Assembly (NCBI GenBank): GCA_026417995.1 | Contig: JAOACF010000007.1 | Coordinates: 334-39,657 of the forward strand | From: Negativicutes bacterium | Lineage (GTDB): Bacteria; Bacillota; Negativicutes; Sporomusales; JAOACF01 | Reading direction: 5' to 3' | DNA length: 39,324 bases | Shown here: positions 16,613 through 23,600 of the stretch, piece after piece | Numbering within the stretch: position 1 is the first letter of the stretch | How the letters are laid out: the number at the start of each line of letters is the position of its first letter | Notes under the pieces: model-generated | The model's database searches: none | What the model was told of the DNA's origin: nothing | Seen by the model: the letters and a program-made list of their open reading frames with translations, nothing else | Program-made: the position numbers and the translations under genes

Positions 16613-16628
16613 CGTGATATTTCTCACA
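16613..16628. promoter_or_regulatory. CRP/FNR-family binding site, distal
   Basis: A second CGTGA-N6-TCACA with different spacer bases, centred 23 bp from the proximal site, about two helical turns, so both dimers would bind roughly the same DNA face. Confidence 0.6.
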
Positions 16629-16643
16629 CCTTGATAATTCCAG

Positions 16644-17750
16644 CTAAAATTCCATTGTCGCCGGCGATTCCCAGCGGCCGGCATGCGACAGAATGATTTC
16701 TGCCAGCATCTTGGCGCCGCCTTTGCTGACATTTACAACCGGCAGGTTTACGGCGCTTTTCACGGTAAGCTGCAGCCTCACCGGATCAACCATACCCGGA
16801 ACATAGGTATTGTCTTCCACCCGGTATTCGGGATAAAACGGATTGACGGTGATCGCCATAAGCGGCACCCGCTTTAAAACCGCTACCAGTACACCCGCTT
16901 CATCCAGTTTGGTCAGCATGGCAAAATAGCTTTGATCTTCCGCTGCGACCAGCAGTTTCACAGGGTCTTGCACGGCTAAAATGACCCGGCGCCCTTCCAG
17001 CCGCTCGGCAAGGGCTGCCAGCGCCTTGCCCGTGATGATGCCCGGCACATAGAGGCAACCTCCCTCGGGAATGTCCGCAGCCAATGCGCTGTCAACATCC
17101 TGCGCGGTTAAGAGCGAAAGCTTCATCGACCGGCCGCGCACCCGCAGTCCGGCATCCAGGACGGTGACGCCGGGATAGTTGCGCCGTGCGATTTCGGCCG
17201 CTGCCGGCGGCTGCGGCAGACGGGCAATAGCGGCGAAACTTTGGGCCTGAGCGGCCAATAGCGCAATATTGCGGCTCTTGGCGGCGCCGGTTGCCAGGAT
17301 CATGCCGTCCATTTCACCAAAAGGGGCAATTCGATTCAGCGCTCCGTCAAAGATGGCTACGCCGTGGCTCAGTCGTTTCAGCATATCGGCAATCCGCCTG
17401 ACTTCATGTGTTTTGTTGGGGCCTGCGGTCACAACCAGCCCGGGTCTTAACACTTCGGCGATCTGCACTTTGCCCAGCGGCGTGCCGACATCAGTCGTTT
17501 CCAGCACCCGGAAAGCCGCCGTGCCCGTCTTCAGGCACATTTCCGCGGTTGCGACTATATCTCCGGCCTTTACCTCCAGGCGGGGCTTGGGCAAGCCGGT
17601 AATGGCGTCGATGCTCTCACCGTCATAGCCGATACTGGTCAGCAGCAGAGGTATGCCTCTAGCGCGCAGTTCGGCCATGATCGCGATCGTGGCGGTCGTT
17701 TTGCCTGTATTTTTGGCTGTGCCGGCAATCCCTACCTTAATAAACTGCAA
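16644..17750 (-). CDS. P-loop ATPase-like protein, KamB-like aminomutase reactivase (proposed)
   Basis: 368 residues from a TTG start with GGAGG eight bases upstream (the upstream regulator ends in that site). A P-loop GTAKNTGKTT lies at about 10-19, followed by LLTSIGYDGE and the TGLPKPR and GDIVATAEMCL segments. From memory, AKNTGKTT, TSIGxDGE and LPKPR are shared with KamB, a subunit of the lysine 5,6-aminomutase reactivating factor; I could not check this. Reactivases swap damaged cobalamin for adenosylcobalamin using ATP. Its place at the end of the cobalamin-mutase cluster supports that role. The longer frame to 17795 overlaps the regulator and has no ribosome site. No KamC-like partner is seen. 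Confidence 0.65.
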   Translation of the reverse strand: MQFIKVGIAGTAKNTGKTTATIAIMAELRARGIPLLLTSIGYDGESIDAITGLPKPRLEVKAGDIVATAEMCLKTGTAAFRVLETTDVGTPLGKVQIAEVLRPGLVVTAGPNKTHEVRRIADMLKRLSHGVAIFDGALNRIAPFGEMDGMILATGAAKSRNIALLAAQAQSFAAIARLPQPPAAAEIARRNYPGVTVLDAGLRVRGRSMKLSLLTAQDVDSALAADIPEGGCLYVPGIITGKALAALAERLEGRRVILAVQDPVKLLVAAEDQSYFAMLTKLDEAGVLVAVLKRVPLMAITVNPFYPEYRVEDNTYVPGMVDPVRLQLTVKSAVNLPVVNVSKGGAKMLAEIILSHAGRWESPATMEF

Positions 17751-17754
17751 GGCG

Positions 17755-18480
17755 CTATCCTCCTTTGCCCTCCCAATACCGTTCGACGTCGGCAATCAGG
17801 TTGTTCACATGGGTGATCATCGCCTGCCTGGCCTTCTCCGGGGCACGGCCGGCAATCGCCTCATAGATGTTCTTATGGTCAATATATACCATACTGTGCA
17901 CGCGTTTGCGGATAAACTCCAGCACCGGCGAGAGTTGGGTATCGACGCGGATGAGCTTGATCGCCGAAGCCAGCACGCGGTTGCCGGCCATTTCGGCAAT
18001 CGTCGCGTGAAAACAAACGTCTGCCTCGGCCGTGGTTTCCCCCTTTTCCACGCCGCGAAACTGGCCTTCAAGGCATGCCGCCAATGCGTCAATTTGCTGT
18101 CTGGTGCCATTTACCGCCGCCAGCGCGGCAAGCTCGCTCTCGATCGCCCGGCGGGCCACAAGCACTTCGAGCAGTTGTTCTTTGGTATGTCCTTGCAGCG
18201 CCTCGGCCAGTTCAGCGCCCCAGCGCAGACCCTTGCTTTTTGTCGCCAACTCCTGCAGCTTTTCCATTCCTGTCGGCGATATCAGCCGTCCCTGATACCC
18301 TGCTTTCAGCGCATAGCCGCATTCATCAAAGTCGCGCAAAATCCGCCCAACGGTAGCTTCACTGACCGAATATCCCTTTTTGCGGAGCATGCTGCTGATG
18401 GCGCCGCAGCCGACAGGCTGCGCGGCATCCTTAAGAATAGTCAAAATTTCCGCTGCAAGGCGCTCTTTTTCCTGAAGCAC
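17755..18480 (-). CDS. Transcriptional regulator: winged helix (HTH_12 / NrpR-like) plus FCD ligand domain
   Basis: 241 residues. Residues 5-68 look like the winged helix found at the N-terminus of NrpR and RNase R type proteins (LTILKDAAQPVGCGAISSML, then SEATVGRILRDFDECGY), not the GntR helix-turn-helix usually attached to FCD domains. Residues about 95-235 are an FCD domain, with likely metal or ligand residues D154, H158, H202 and H224. FCD regulators sense small organic acids. GTG start at 18480 with AGGGGGAG just upstream. It lies inside the second unit of the cobalamin cluster and is the best candidate to bind the CTCATC-N3-GATGAG operators. Confidence 0.75.
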   Translation of the reverse strand: MLQEKERLAAEILTILKDAAQPVGCGAISSMLRKKGYSVSEATVGRILRDFDECGYALKAGYQGRLISPTGMEKLQELATKSKGLRWGAELAEALQGHTKEQLLEVLVARRAIESELAALAAVNGTRQQIDALAACLEGQFRGVEKGETTAEADVCFHATIAEMAGNRVLASAIKLIRVDTQLSPVLEFIRKRVHSMVYIDHKNIYEAIAGRAPEKARQAMITHVNNLIADVERYWEGKGG

Positions 18481-18494
18481 GGCAACTCCCCCTG

Positions 18495-18941
18495 TCAATT
18501 ACCGCCCGCCGCCATAACGAAGCGGATGGCATCACCGGGCTGCGCCTCTATTTCCCGGCCGGTTTTAAGGTTTTCCGTCAAAATCACAATATTTAAGTGG
18601 TTGGGCATATGCGTTTCATCAAAACCCAACAGCTTGCCGATGCAGGCATCGCGCAAATATACAGCGTCGCCGGCGACAACAACTCCTTCGCGGGCAACGC
18701 TGAAAAAGCCAAGATAAGCGATGCGGTCAACCCGGCCGCCTGCTTGAATGCCCTGCTGGTCAGTCAGGATAAGTTCATGCACCTGATAGCGGTTTAGGCA
18801 GCGGGAAGGCTGCGGAATTAAGACGAGGCCCCGGTTTTCCATGCGGCCGTCCAGCACGGCCACGAGCCGGCCGGAAACTTCGGCTTTCCGGTAATAAGGA
18901 TTCGCGGTAAACAAATTTTGCTTATATGGATCTGCCGACAT
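18495..18941 (-). CDS. Unknown protein of the cobalamin-mutase cluster
   Basis: 148 residues, mostly predicted beta strands, no signal peptide and no membrane helix. I do not recognise the family. Phrases such as GRLVAVLDGRMENRGLVLIP and LTENLKTGREIEAQPGDAIRF suggest a small barrel or binding fold. Start ATG at 18941 with GAGGTGAG just upstream; a frame extending to 19031 would overlap a stem-loop. It follows the transporter gene and ends 15 bases before the regulator start, so it belongs to the same transcript. A role in the same pathway is inferred from position only. Confidence 0.6.
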   Translation of the reverse strand: MSADPYKQNLFTANPYYRKAEVSGRLVAVLDGRMENRGLVLIPQPSRCLNRYQVHELILTDQQGIQAGGRVDRIAYLGFFSVAREGVVVAGDAVYLRDACIGKLLGFDETHMPNHLNIVILTENLKTGREIEAQPGDAIRFVMAAGGN

Positions 18942-18984
18942 AATACTCACCTCGCCAAATCTTGCTTGACAACCTAAAGCCAAA

Positions 18985-19015
18985 GCAGGGGAAATAGCTG
19001 GCGCCACTCCCCTGC
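18985..19015 (-). other. Intercistronic stem-loop after the transporter gene
   Basis: GCAGGGGA and TCCCCTGC pair perfectly (8 bp) around a 15-base loop containing GGCGCC. On the minus strand it is followed by GCTTTGGCTTT, a broken T-run. It could lower expression of the downstream genes or stabilise the transporter mRNA. Confidence 0.5.
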
Positions 19016-19031
19016 ATATGAATTTTACCAA

Positions 19032-20414
19032 CTACATCAGGATAACGGCGACAATGGTAGTGGCGATAAAGCCGCAGACAACCGGAATCAAGTTGCGGCG
19101 GGCGAGTTCGAGCGGGTTCACGCCGCAAATAGCGGCAACCGGGATTAAGCCCCAGGGAATAATTGTACCGCCGCCCGTCCATACGCCGGCAATCTGGCCT
19201 AACGCCGCCAGCGTGGCTGTATCAATGGTAATGGCCTTGCCAAAAGTGGCGGCCACGCTGCCCACCAGCGGCAGCGGGGAGAAGCCGGAGCCGTCCAGGC
19301 CGACGATGATGCCGGTGCCTAGGCTGACAAGCGCTACGAAAGCTTTATTCAGCGGAACGGCCTGGGATAAGGCCACGCCAAAATCTTCGAGAAAGCCGGT
19401 AGCCGTTTTCACTTCTAAAATTTGTTTTGCCAGTTCGCCTTTGCCCATAAAGAAAAATCCGCCGATGATGATAACCGGAGCAAAAATCTTGATGCCAAAC
19501 ATAAAGCCGTCACGCACATAATCCGTGATTTTTTCCAGACCTTCCCAGCCAAATTTCAGCATAGTGCCTACCGCCAGAATAATCAGCGCGGTCGCGCCAA
19601 GCAGCGCAGTCGCATCACCGCCCCGCAGCTTGAGGGCGAGCATAGCGTACACATCAAGCGCAAATGCCAGCGGCGTGACAATGGCGAGGAAGTACGAGAT
19701 CCAGTTGATATCGCGTTTTACCGTAGCGGCGGCAAGAGCCTCCCGGTCTGCCTCGAGCATATGCGGCTTGGCCTTGATGTCACGTTTTAGCATTACGAAA
19801 GCAACAACCGTTGTGACCAAGCCCATGGTAATAGCAAGCGGCACGCTGGCGCTGATAACCTGAGACGGATCGGCAAAACCGGCTGCTTTGGCCGTAATCG
19901 TCGGTGCTCCTTGAATAACATAGTCAGTTGACAGCGCTATGCCATGGCCAAACAGGTTCATAGCCACAGCCGCACCGATAGCTGGCAATCCCGCGCGGAC
20001 GGCGACCGGAAACATGATCGCCCCAATAAGCGCCGTCGCCGGCGAAGGCCAGAAAAACCAGGAGGCAATCATCATACTAAGCCCCAGCACCCAGAAGGCG
20101 ATAGCGGGACTTACCATGAGTTTGGCTGCAGGGCTCATGACCAGGTAATCGGCGCCGGTTTCCGAGAGTAGCTTGGATAAAGCAACAATCAGCGAAATAA
20201 TAACGATAATACCCCAAAATTCGTTGCCGGCAACAATCAACGCATTGTATACAGTGCTTACCCCGCCGACAAAACTCTTTTTAAACAGCCAGCCGACGGT
20301 CAAAAGCCCCAGAACACAGGGAATCAGCGGATCCTTGCGGAGCCCCATTACCACGATTACCACGCCGACCCAGAACAAAAACAGCCAATGTGACGCGGTC
20401 AGTTCAATTGCCAT
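19032..20414 (-). CDS. Membrane transporter, ion-transporter superfamily (GntP/DcuC/CitMHS-like)
   Basis: 460 residues, about 11-12 hydrophobic helices. Two helix-break motifs are visible: ASWFFWPSPATALIGAIMFPVAVRAG in the first half (about 115-140) and VGLDGSGFSPLPLVGSVA in the second half (about 370-390), each like the re-entrant loops of the ion-transporter superfamily. Members import carboxylates or gluconate-like acids with protons or sodium, or exchange them. AGGAGGG precedes the ATG. It is the first gene of the second unit and carries one CTCATC-N3-GATGAG operator upstream, so it probably imports the pathway's substrate. Exact family and substrate uncertain. Confidence 0.75.
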   Translation of the reverse strand: MAIELTASHWLFLFWVGVVIVVMGLRKDPLIPCVLGLLTVGWLFKKSFVGGVSTVYNALIVAGNEFWGIIVIISLIVALSKLLSETGADYLVMSPAAKLMVSPAIAFWVLGLSMMIASWFFWPSPATALIGAIMFPVAVRAGLPAIGAAVAMNLFGHGIALSTDYVIQGAPTITAKAAGFADPSQVISASVPLAITMGLVTTVVAFVMLKRDIKAKPHMLEADREALAAATVKRDINWISYFLAIVTPLAFALDVYAMLALKLRGGDATALLGATALIILAVGTMLKFGWEGLEKITDYVRDGFMFGIKIFAPVIIIGGFFFMGKGELAKQILEVKTATGFLEDFGVALSQAVPLNKAFVALVSLGTGIIVGLDGSGFSPLPLVGSVAATFGKAITIDTATLAALGQIAGVWTGGGTIIPWGLIPVAAICGVNPLELARRNLIPVVCGFIATTIVAVILM

Positions 20415-20536
20415 TGTCGAACCCTCCTAAATGACTAAGATAAATTTCCCAAGCTAGCACGAATAACCAATTGGCTTCGGGTTCATGTTTGTCTGAACTG
20501 CAAAGTCGCTCCGGGACTCCCCCTTCCCTTTGTTGC

Positions 20537-20551
20537 CTCATCAGAGATGAG
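20537..20551. promoter_or_regulatory. Operator copy 3: CTCATC-AGA-GATGAG
   Basis: Perfect 6-bp inverted repeat with a 3-base spacer, about 125 bases upstream of the transporter gene. The flanks extend as an imperfect GTTGCC/GGCAAC pair. This is the main feature in the 295-base gap between the transporter and the FAD oxidoreductase gene. Confidence 0.7.
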
Positions 20552-20709
20552 CGGCAACCGCCGCGTCTCCATCGTAATATTCTATTTAATTTGACATTTT
20601 TATTAATTCGCCATTTTTACCTAAACACCTTTTGCTATACCCAGTTTGCTCTGTTCCTCTTTTTCCCAGGAGCAAAAGGGCCGGAAGACCATCTCCCAGC
20701 CCCTATGCC

Positions 20710-22017
20710 TTATTGCGCGGCGCATAGTGCCGCCGTCGTGACCGGAATGGCGAATACGCCGGTCAGGCCCGTTGCCCGCACCCGCTCCCGGATGGCGGCG
20801 ACATCGGTCGTATATAAGCCTTTGGCTTTCATCCGCTCAAAATATTTAGCGCCGGAGAAAGTATACTTTAAGGTCAGGCCCGCTTCGGTCTGCATCTCGG
20901 CGCGCACGTACGCAATAGCATCGCCGATTGCCAGCGTTGCGGGAAGAACCAGCAGGGAAGCGCCGACTGCCTGCCGCACGGCATTGTGTCCGGCAAGTGT
21001 ACCGGTAACAATAGCCTCTGTATGGCCGACCAAAAGACCGGCTTTCTCGCCGCCGCAGAACAGATTGTCCAGCCCCTCCACTTTGAGCGCATTATCGCGG
21101 GGCGAAAGCGCCAGATAACGGATGGAGTTGCCTACGCCGCCGGCATATGGATCTTCATACCGGGCATTGGCAAAACCGGGAATGCTGCGCAATTTATCGA
21201 GCGGGTAGAAGGGCGACATGAGTTTGGCGTGTCCGGTATCGAGCAAAATGACATTTTCGGCAAAGTCCTGCAGGGCATACTGCTGACAGGCTTTAATCGC
21301 CAGCGATTCCTGTTTGCGCAATTCCGCCGGAATCGGCACAACTGCAACACCGCGCTCATTCAATTCCCGCACCAATTCTTCGCTGAGCGATTCCTTGTGC
21401 AGCTTGCACGAGCCGCTCATCGCACCAAAACTGCCGTCAGCTTTCCTGCCGATAATTTCGGTTACGCCGGCCTGCGCCGCAATGCTCACCCGCGGTCCGA
21501 ATGTCGGACAGCGCAGAATGCACATGGCGCAGCCGTTGCCGTATTTCAGGCAATTGCCTTGCGGTCCGGCCGAACCGGTCGCTTCCACAAAAGCATCGGC
21601 GGCAAACACCTGCCCTTTGTCGCTAACCACCGCCCGGATGCGAGAACCGTCCATAACCACGCTCTGGATGCGGCTCTTCAGATGCACCTTTACGCCGGCG
21701 CGGACAAGTTTGGCGCGTACGACAGGTTCGATCCTGGCCACATCATACAGCGTCGCGTGTTTGTGCCCGGGAAATTCGATGTTCTTATGCCGGGCGGTTT
21801 CCTCCACGGCGTCAAATAAATCGCCGCCGCCCAGCGCATAGGCTTCTTCCGTCGCCGTAAACCGGCCGTTATTGCGCATAATGCCGCCGACAAGCCCTGT
21901 TCCCAGCAGCATATCGGTGCGCTCCAGCAAATGGACTTCAGCCGCTCCGGCCTTTTTCGCGGCAATCGCTGCCGCGCATCCGGCCCAGCCGCCGCCAACT
22001 ACTACAATGTCAGACAC
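20710..22017 (-). CDS. FAD-dependent oxidoreductase with cysteine cluster
   Basis: 435 residues from the GTG at 22017, with AAGGAGGG seven bases upstream. The Rossmann FAD motif VVGGGWAG lies at about 6-13, and a C-terminal GLFCGGEKAG-like segment (here LDNLFCGGEKAGLLVGHTEA) closes the FAD fold as in GidA/fumarate-reductase-type enzymes. A CX6CX2CX3C cluster at C156, C163, C166 and C170 (NGCAMCILRC) may bind an iron-sulfur centre. Substrate unknown; an amino acid or oxo-acid oxidation is possible from context. Last gene of the first unit, 40 bases after the PLP enzyme gene. Confidence 0.8.
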   Translation of the reverse strand: MSDIVVVGGGWAGCAAAIAAKKAGAAEVHLLERTDMLLGTGLVGGIMRNNGRFTATEEAYALGGGDLFDAVEETARHKNIEFPGHKHATLYDVARIEPVVRAKLVRAGVKVHLKSRIQSVVMDGSRIRAVVSDKGQVFAADAFVEATGSAGPQGNCLKYGNGCAMCILRCPTFGPRVSIAAQAGVTEIIGRKADGSFGAMSGSCKLHKESLSEELVRELNERGVAVVPIPAELRKQESLAIKACQQYALQDFAENVILLDTGHAKLMSPFYPLDKLRSIPGFANARYEDPYAGGVGNSIRYLALSPRDNALKVEGLDNLFCGGEKAGLLVGHTEAIVTGTLAGHNAVRQAVGASLLVLPATLAIGDAIAYVRAEMQTEAGLTLKYTFSGAKYFERMKAKGLYTTDVAAIRERVRATGLTGVFAIPVTTAALCAAQ

Positions 22018-22057
22018 AGAAAAACCCTCCTTACTGTCTTTGCCCGGGCAATGTCGA

Positions 22058-23524
22058 TTAAGCAATACCCGCATACTTGCAGGTGATTTCGATCAGGCGC
22101 ACCAACGCTCTTATCGCATAACGCATCGGCTCTGCCAAAACCTGGCCCTTACTGTCGCAGGTGCCCAAACCGGGCGAAATATAGATATTGCCGTCATAGG
22201 CGACTGTAGGTATGACGCCCATCTGCGCCATGCCGGTCTGGAAGATGTTCGACCCTGCATACATGTCTTCGATCGAGAAAATCGGAATGCCTAGCTCGCC
22301 CTGCTGCCATGTATTTTCGTAATTCACCTCTACTGCCGTTGAATTATACGACTTCGAGATGAGAATCCCTTCTTTCAGCCGGGCAGGCAGGTTAATTTTG
22401 GCAAATTCCTCTCGGACGATTTGTTCCAGGTCGTCTACCGGCTTGGTTAAAACCTCCGGCTTATCTCTTAGCACTTTAAGCGCCTGAATTTGCGTCAGCA
22501 ATGCTTCTTTGCCGGGATCAAATGTCACATAAGCCGCTTTGCCGTAAGATGCGGTAGTGCCGTAGCGGTCACCGTGCATGCCCATGGCCCGGCGAATGGG
22601 TACCATGACTTCTTCTTTGCCGATGATCAGGCCGCTGGTTGCCGCGCCGGTCGCTTTGTCCATGCTGTAGATAATTATGTCCGCGCCGGTTTTATGCGGA
22701 TTGCAGCCAACAAAAGGCAGCCCCCAGGCATTGTCAATCACATAGGGCACATTGTAGTCGCGCGCGATTTCGCCTATGTATTTTTGCAAGAGCGGCGTAC
22801 CGTCCTCGTCCTTAACGCCGTAGCCGTAACCGGGCGTTTCATAACCGAGCGAGGTGAATCCGGAGAGCATGCTGGCGTGGATGGCCGCATGCCTGGCAAT
22901 AATCTCTTTCGATTGCTCAGGATCAACCGCGGTCAAAAGCGGCACGGGATGGTATTTCAGGCCGTGCACGTCGTACTTGGCGCCGGCCAGCGGCACAATT
23001 ACCGTGTCCAGGTTATTCTGGCGCTTGCCGTAAAAGCCGAGTTCGCCGGCGGTCGAGCCCCTGTCGGCAAAAATATCTTTAAAGCGGGGCGGCACGGGAC
23101 GTCCATAACTTGCCTGGTGGTGCAGGTGTTTTTCGTAAGGAGCGATGTAGCGGGCGCGGTAGTTGTCGCCCCGGCCGAGAAGCGGCGGTGAAAACAGCGT
23201 GTCAAACGTGACCCAGAGGCCTGCTTCGCAGGTAGAAGTCGGCGCGGCGTCGTATTCGTCGCCATAAACACTTTTGACAATTTCGCGGATTTCATCGACC
23301 AGTTTGGCCAGCGGCACAACCTCTTTCGCGCCTTCTTCGCTTGCGGCCAGAATGTCCTCGCGGAGCGGTGCCGGACAGCCCGAAATGGCCCCTGTCAGGC
23401 CAAATTTGCCCCGCAGTTCTTGGGGTATCCCAATCTCATCCGCCACTGCCTTCGCCTCGGCATAGATATTGGGAATATTCTGCTGCAGCTGACGATACAT
23501 TTGGAATTTGAACTTTGGTTTCAT
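22058..23524 (-). CDS. Fold-type I PLP enzyme of unknown specificity (SelA/DgaE-like lysine motif)
   Basis: 488 residues. PLP fold is shown by YVIDNAWG with Asp264 (ring nitrogen) and by YSMDKATGAATSGLIIGKEE with Lys290 (Schiff base). The DK-x-GG/A-x-SG-iivGK pattern and the RYGTTASYGKAAY region recall SelA and D-glucosaminate-6-phosphate lyase (DgaE) rather than ordinary aminotransferases. An N-terminal region of about 130 residues (HLHHQASYGRPVPP and before) is not one I recognise. It may do a beta-elimination, lyase or transfer reaction on an amino acid. AGGAGGG precedes the ATG. It sits between the cobalamin mutase-like gene and the FAD enzyme. Confidence 0.75.
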   Translation of the reverse strand: MKPKFKFQMYRQLQQNIPNIYAEAKAVADEIGIPQELRGKFGLTGAISGCPAPLREDILAASEEGAKEVVPLAKLVDEIREIVKSVYGDEYDAAPTSTCEAGLWVTFDTLFSPPLLGRGDNYRARYIAPYEKHLHHQASYGRPVPPRFKDIFADRGSTAGELGFYGKRQNNLDTVIVPLAGAKYDVHGLKYHPVPLLTAVDPEQSKEIIARHAAIHASMLSGFTSLGYETPGYGYGVKDEDGTPLLQKYIGEIARDYNVPYVIDNAWGLPFVGCNPHKTGADIIIYSMDKATGAATSGLIIGKEEVMVPIRRAMGMHGDRYGTTASYGKAAYVTFDPGKEALLTQIQALKVLRDKPEVLTKPVDDLEQIVREEFAKINLPARLKEGILISKSYNSTAVEVNYENTWQQGELGIPIFSIEDMYAGSNIFQTGMAQMGVIPTVAYDGNIYISPGLGTCDSKGQVLAEPMRYAIRALVRLIEITCKYAGIA

Positions 23525-23600
23525 TGGTAAAACCCTCCTGTGTATTTTTTATTTTAAAGAACTACCTGATTACTGCCCGCTCAAGGCCCCGTTCAGCCTA

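Noticed and set aside
20986-21819. Plus-strand 277-codon frame opposite the FAD oxidoreductase gene
   Set aside because: Antisense shadow; no ribosome site and no recognisable motif.
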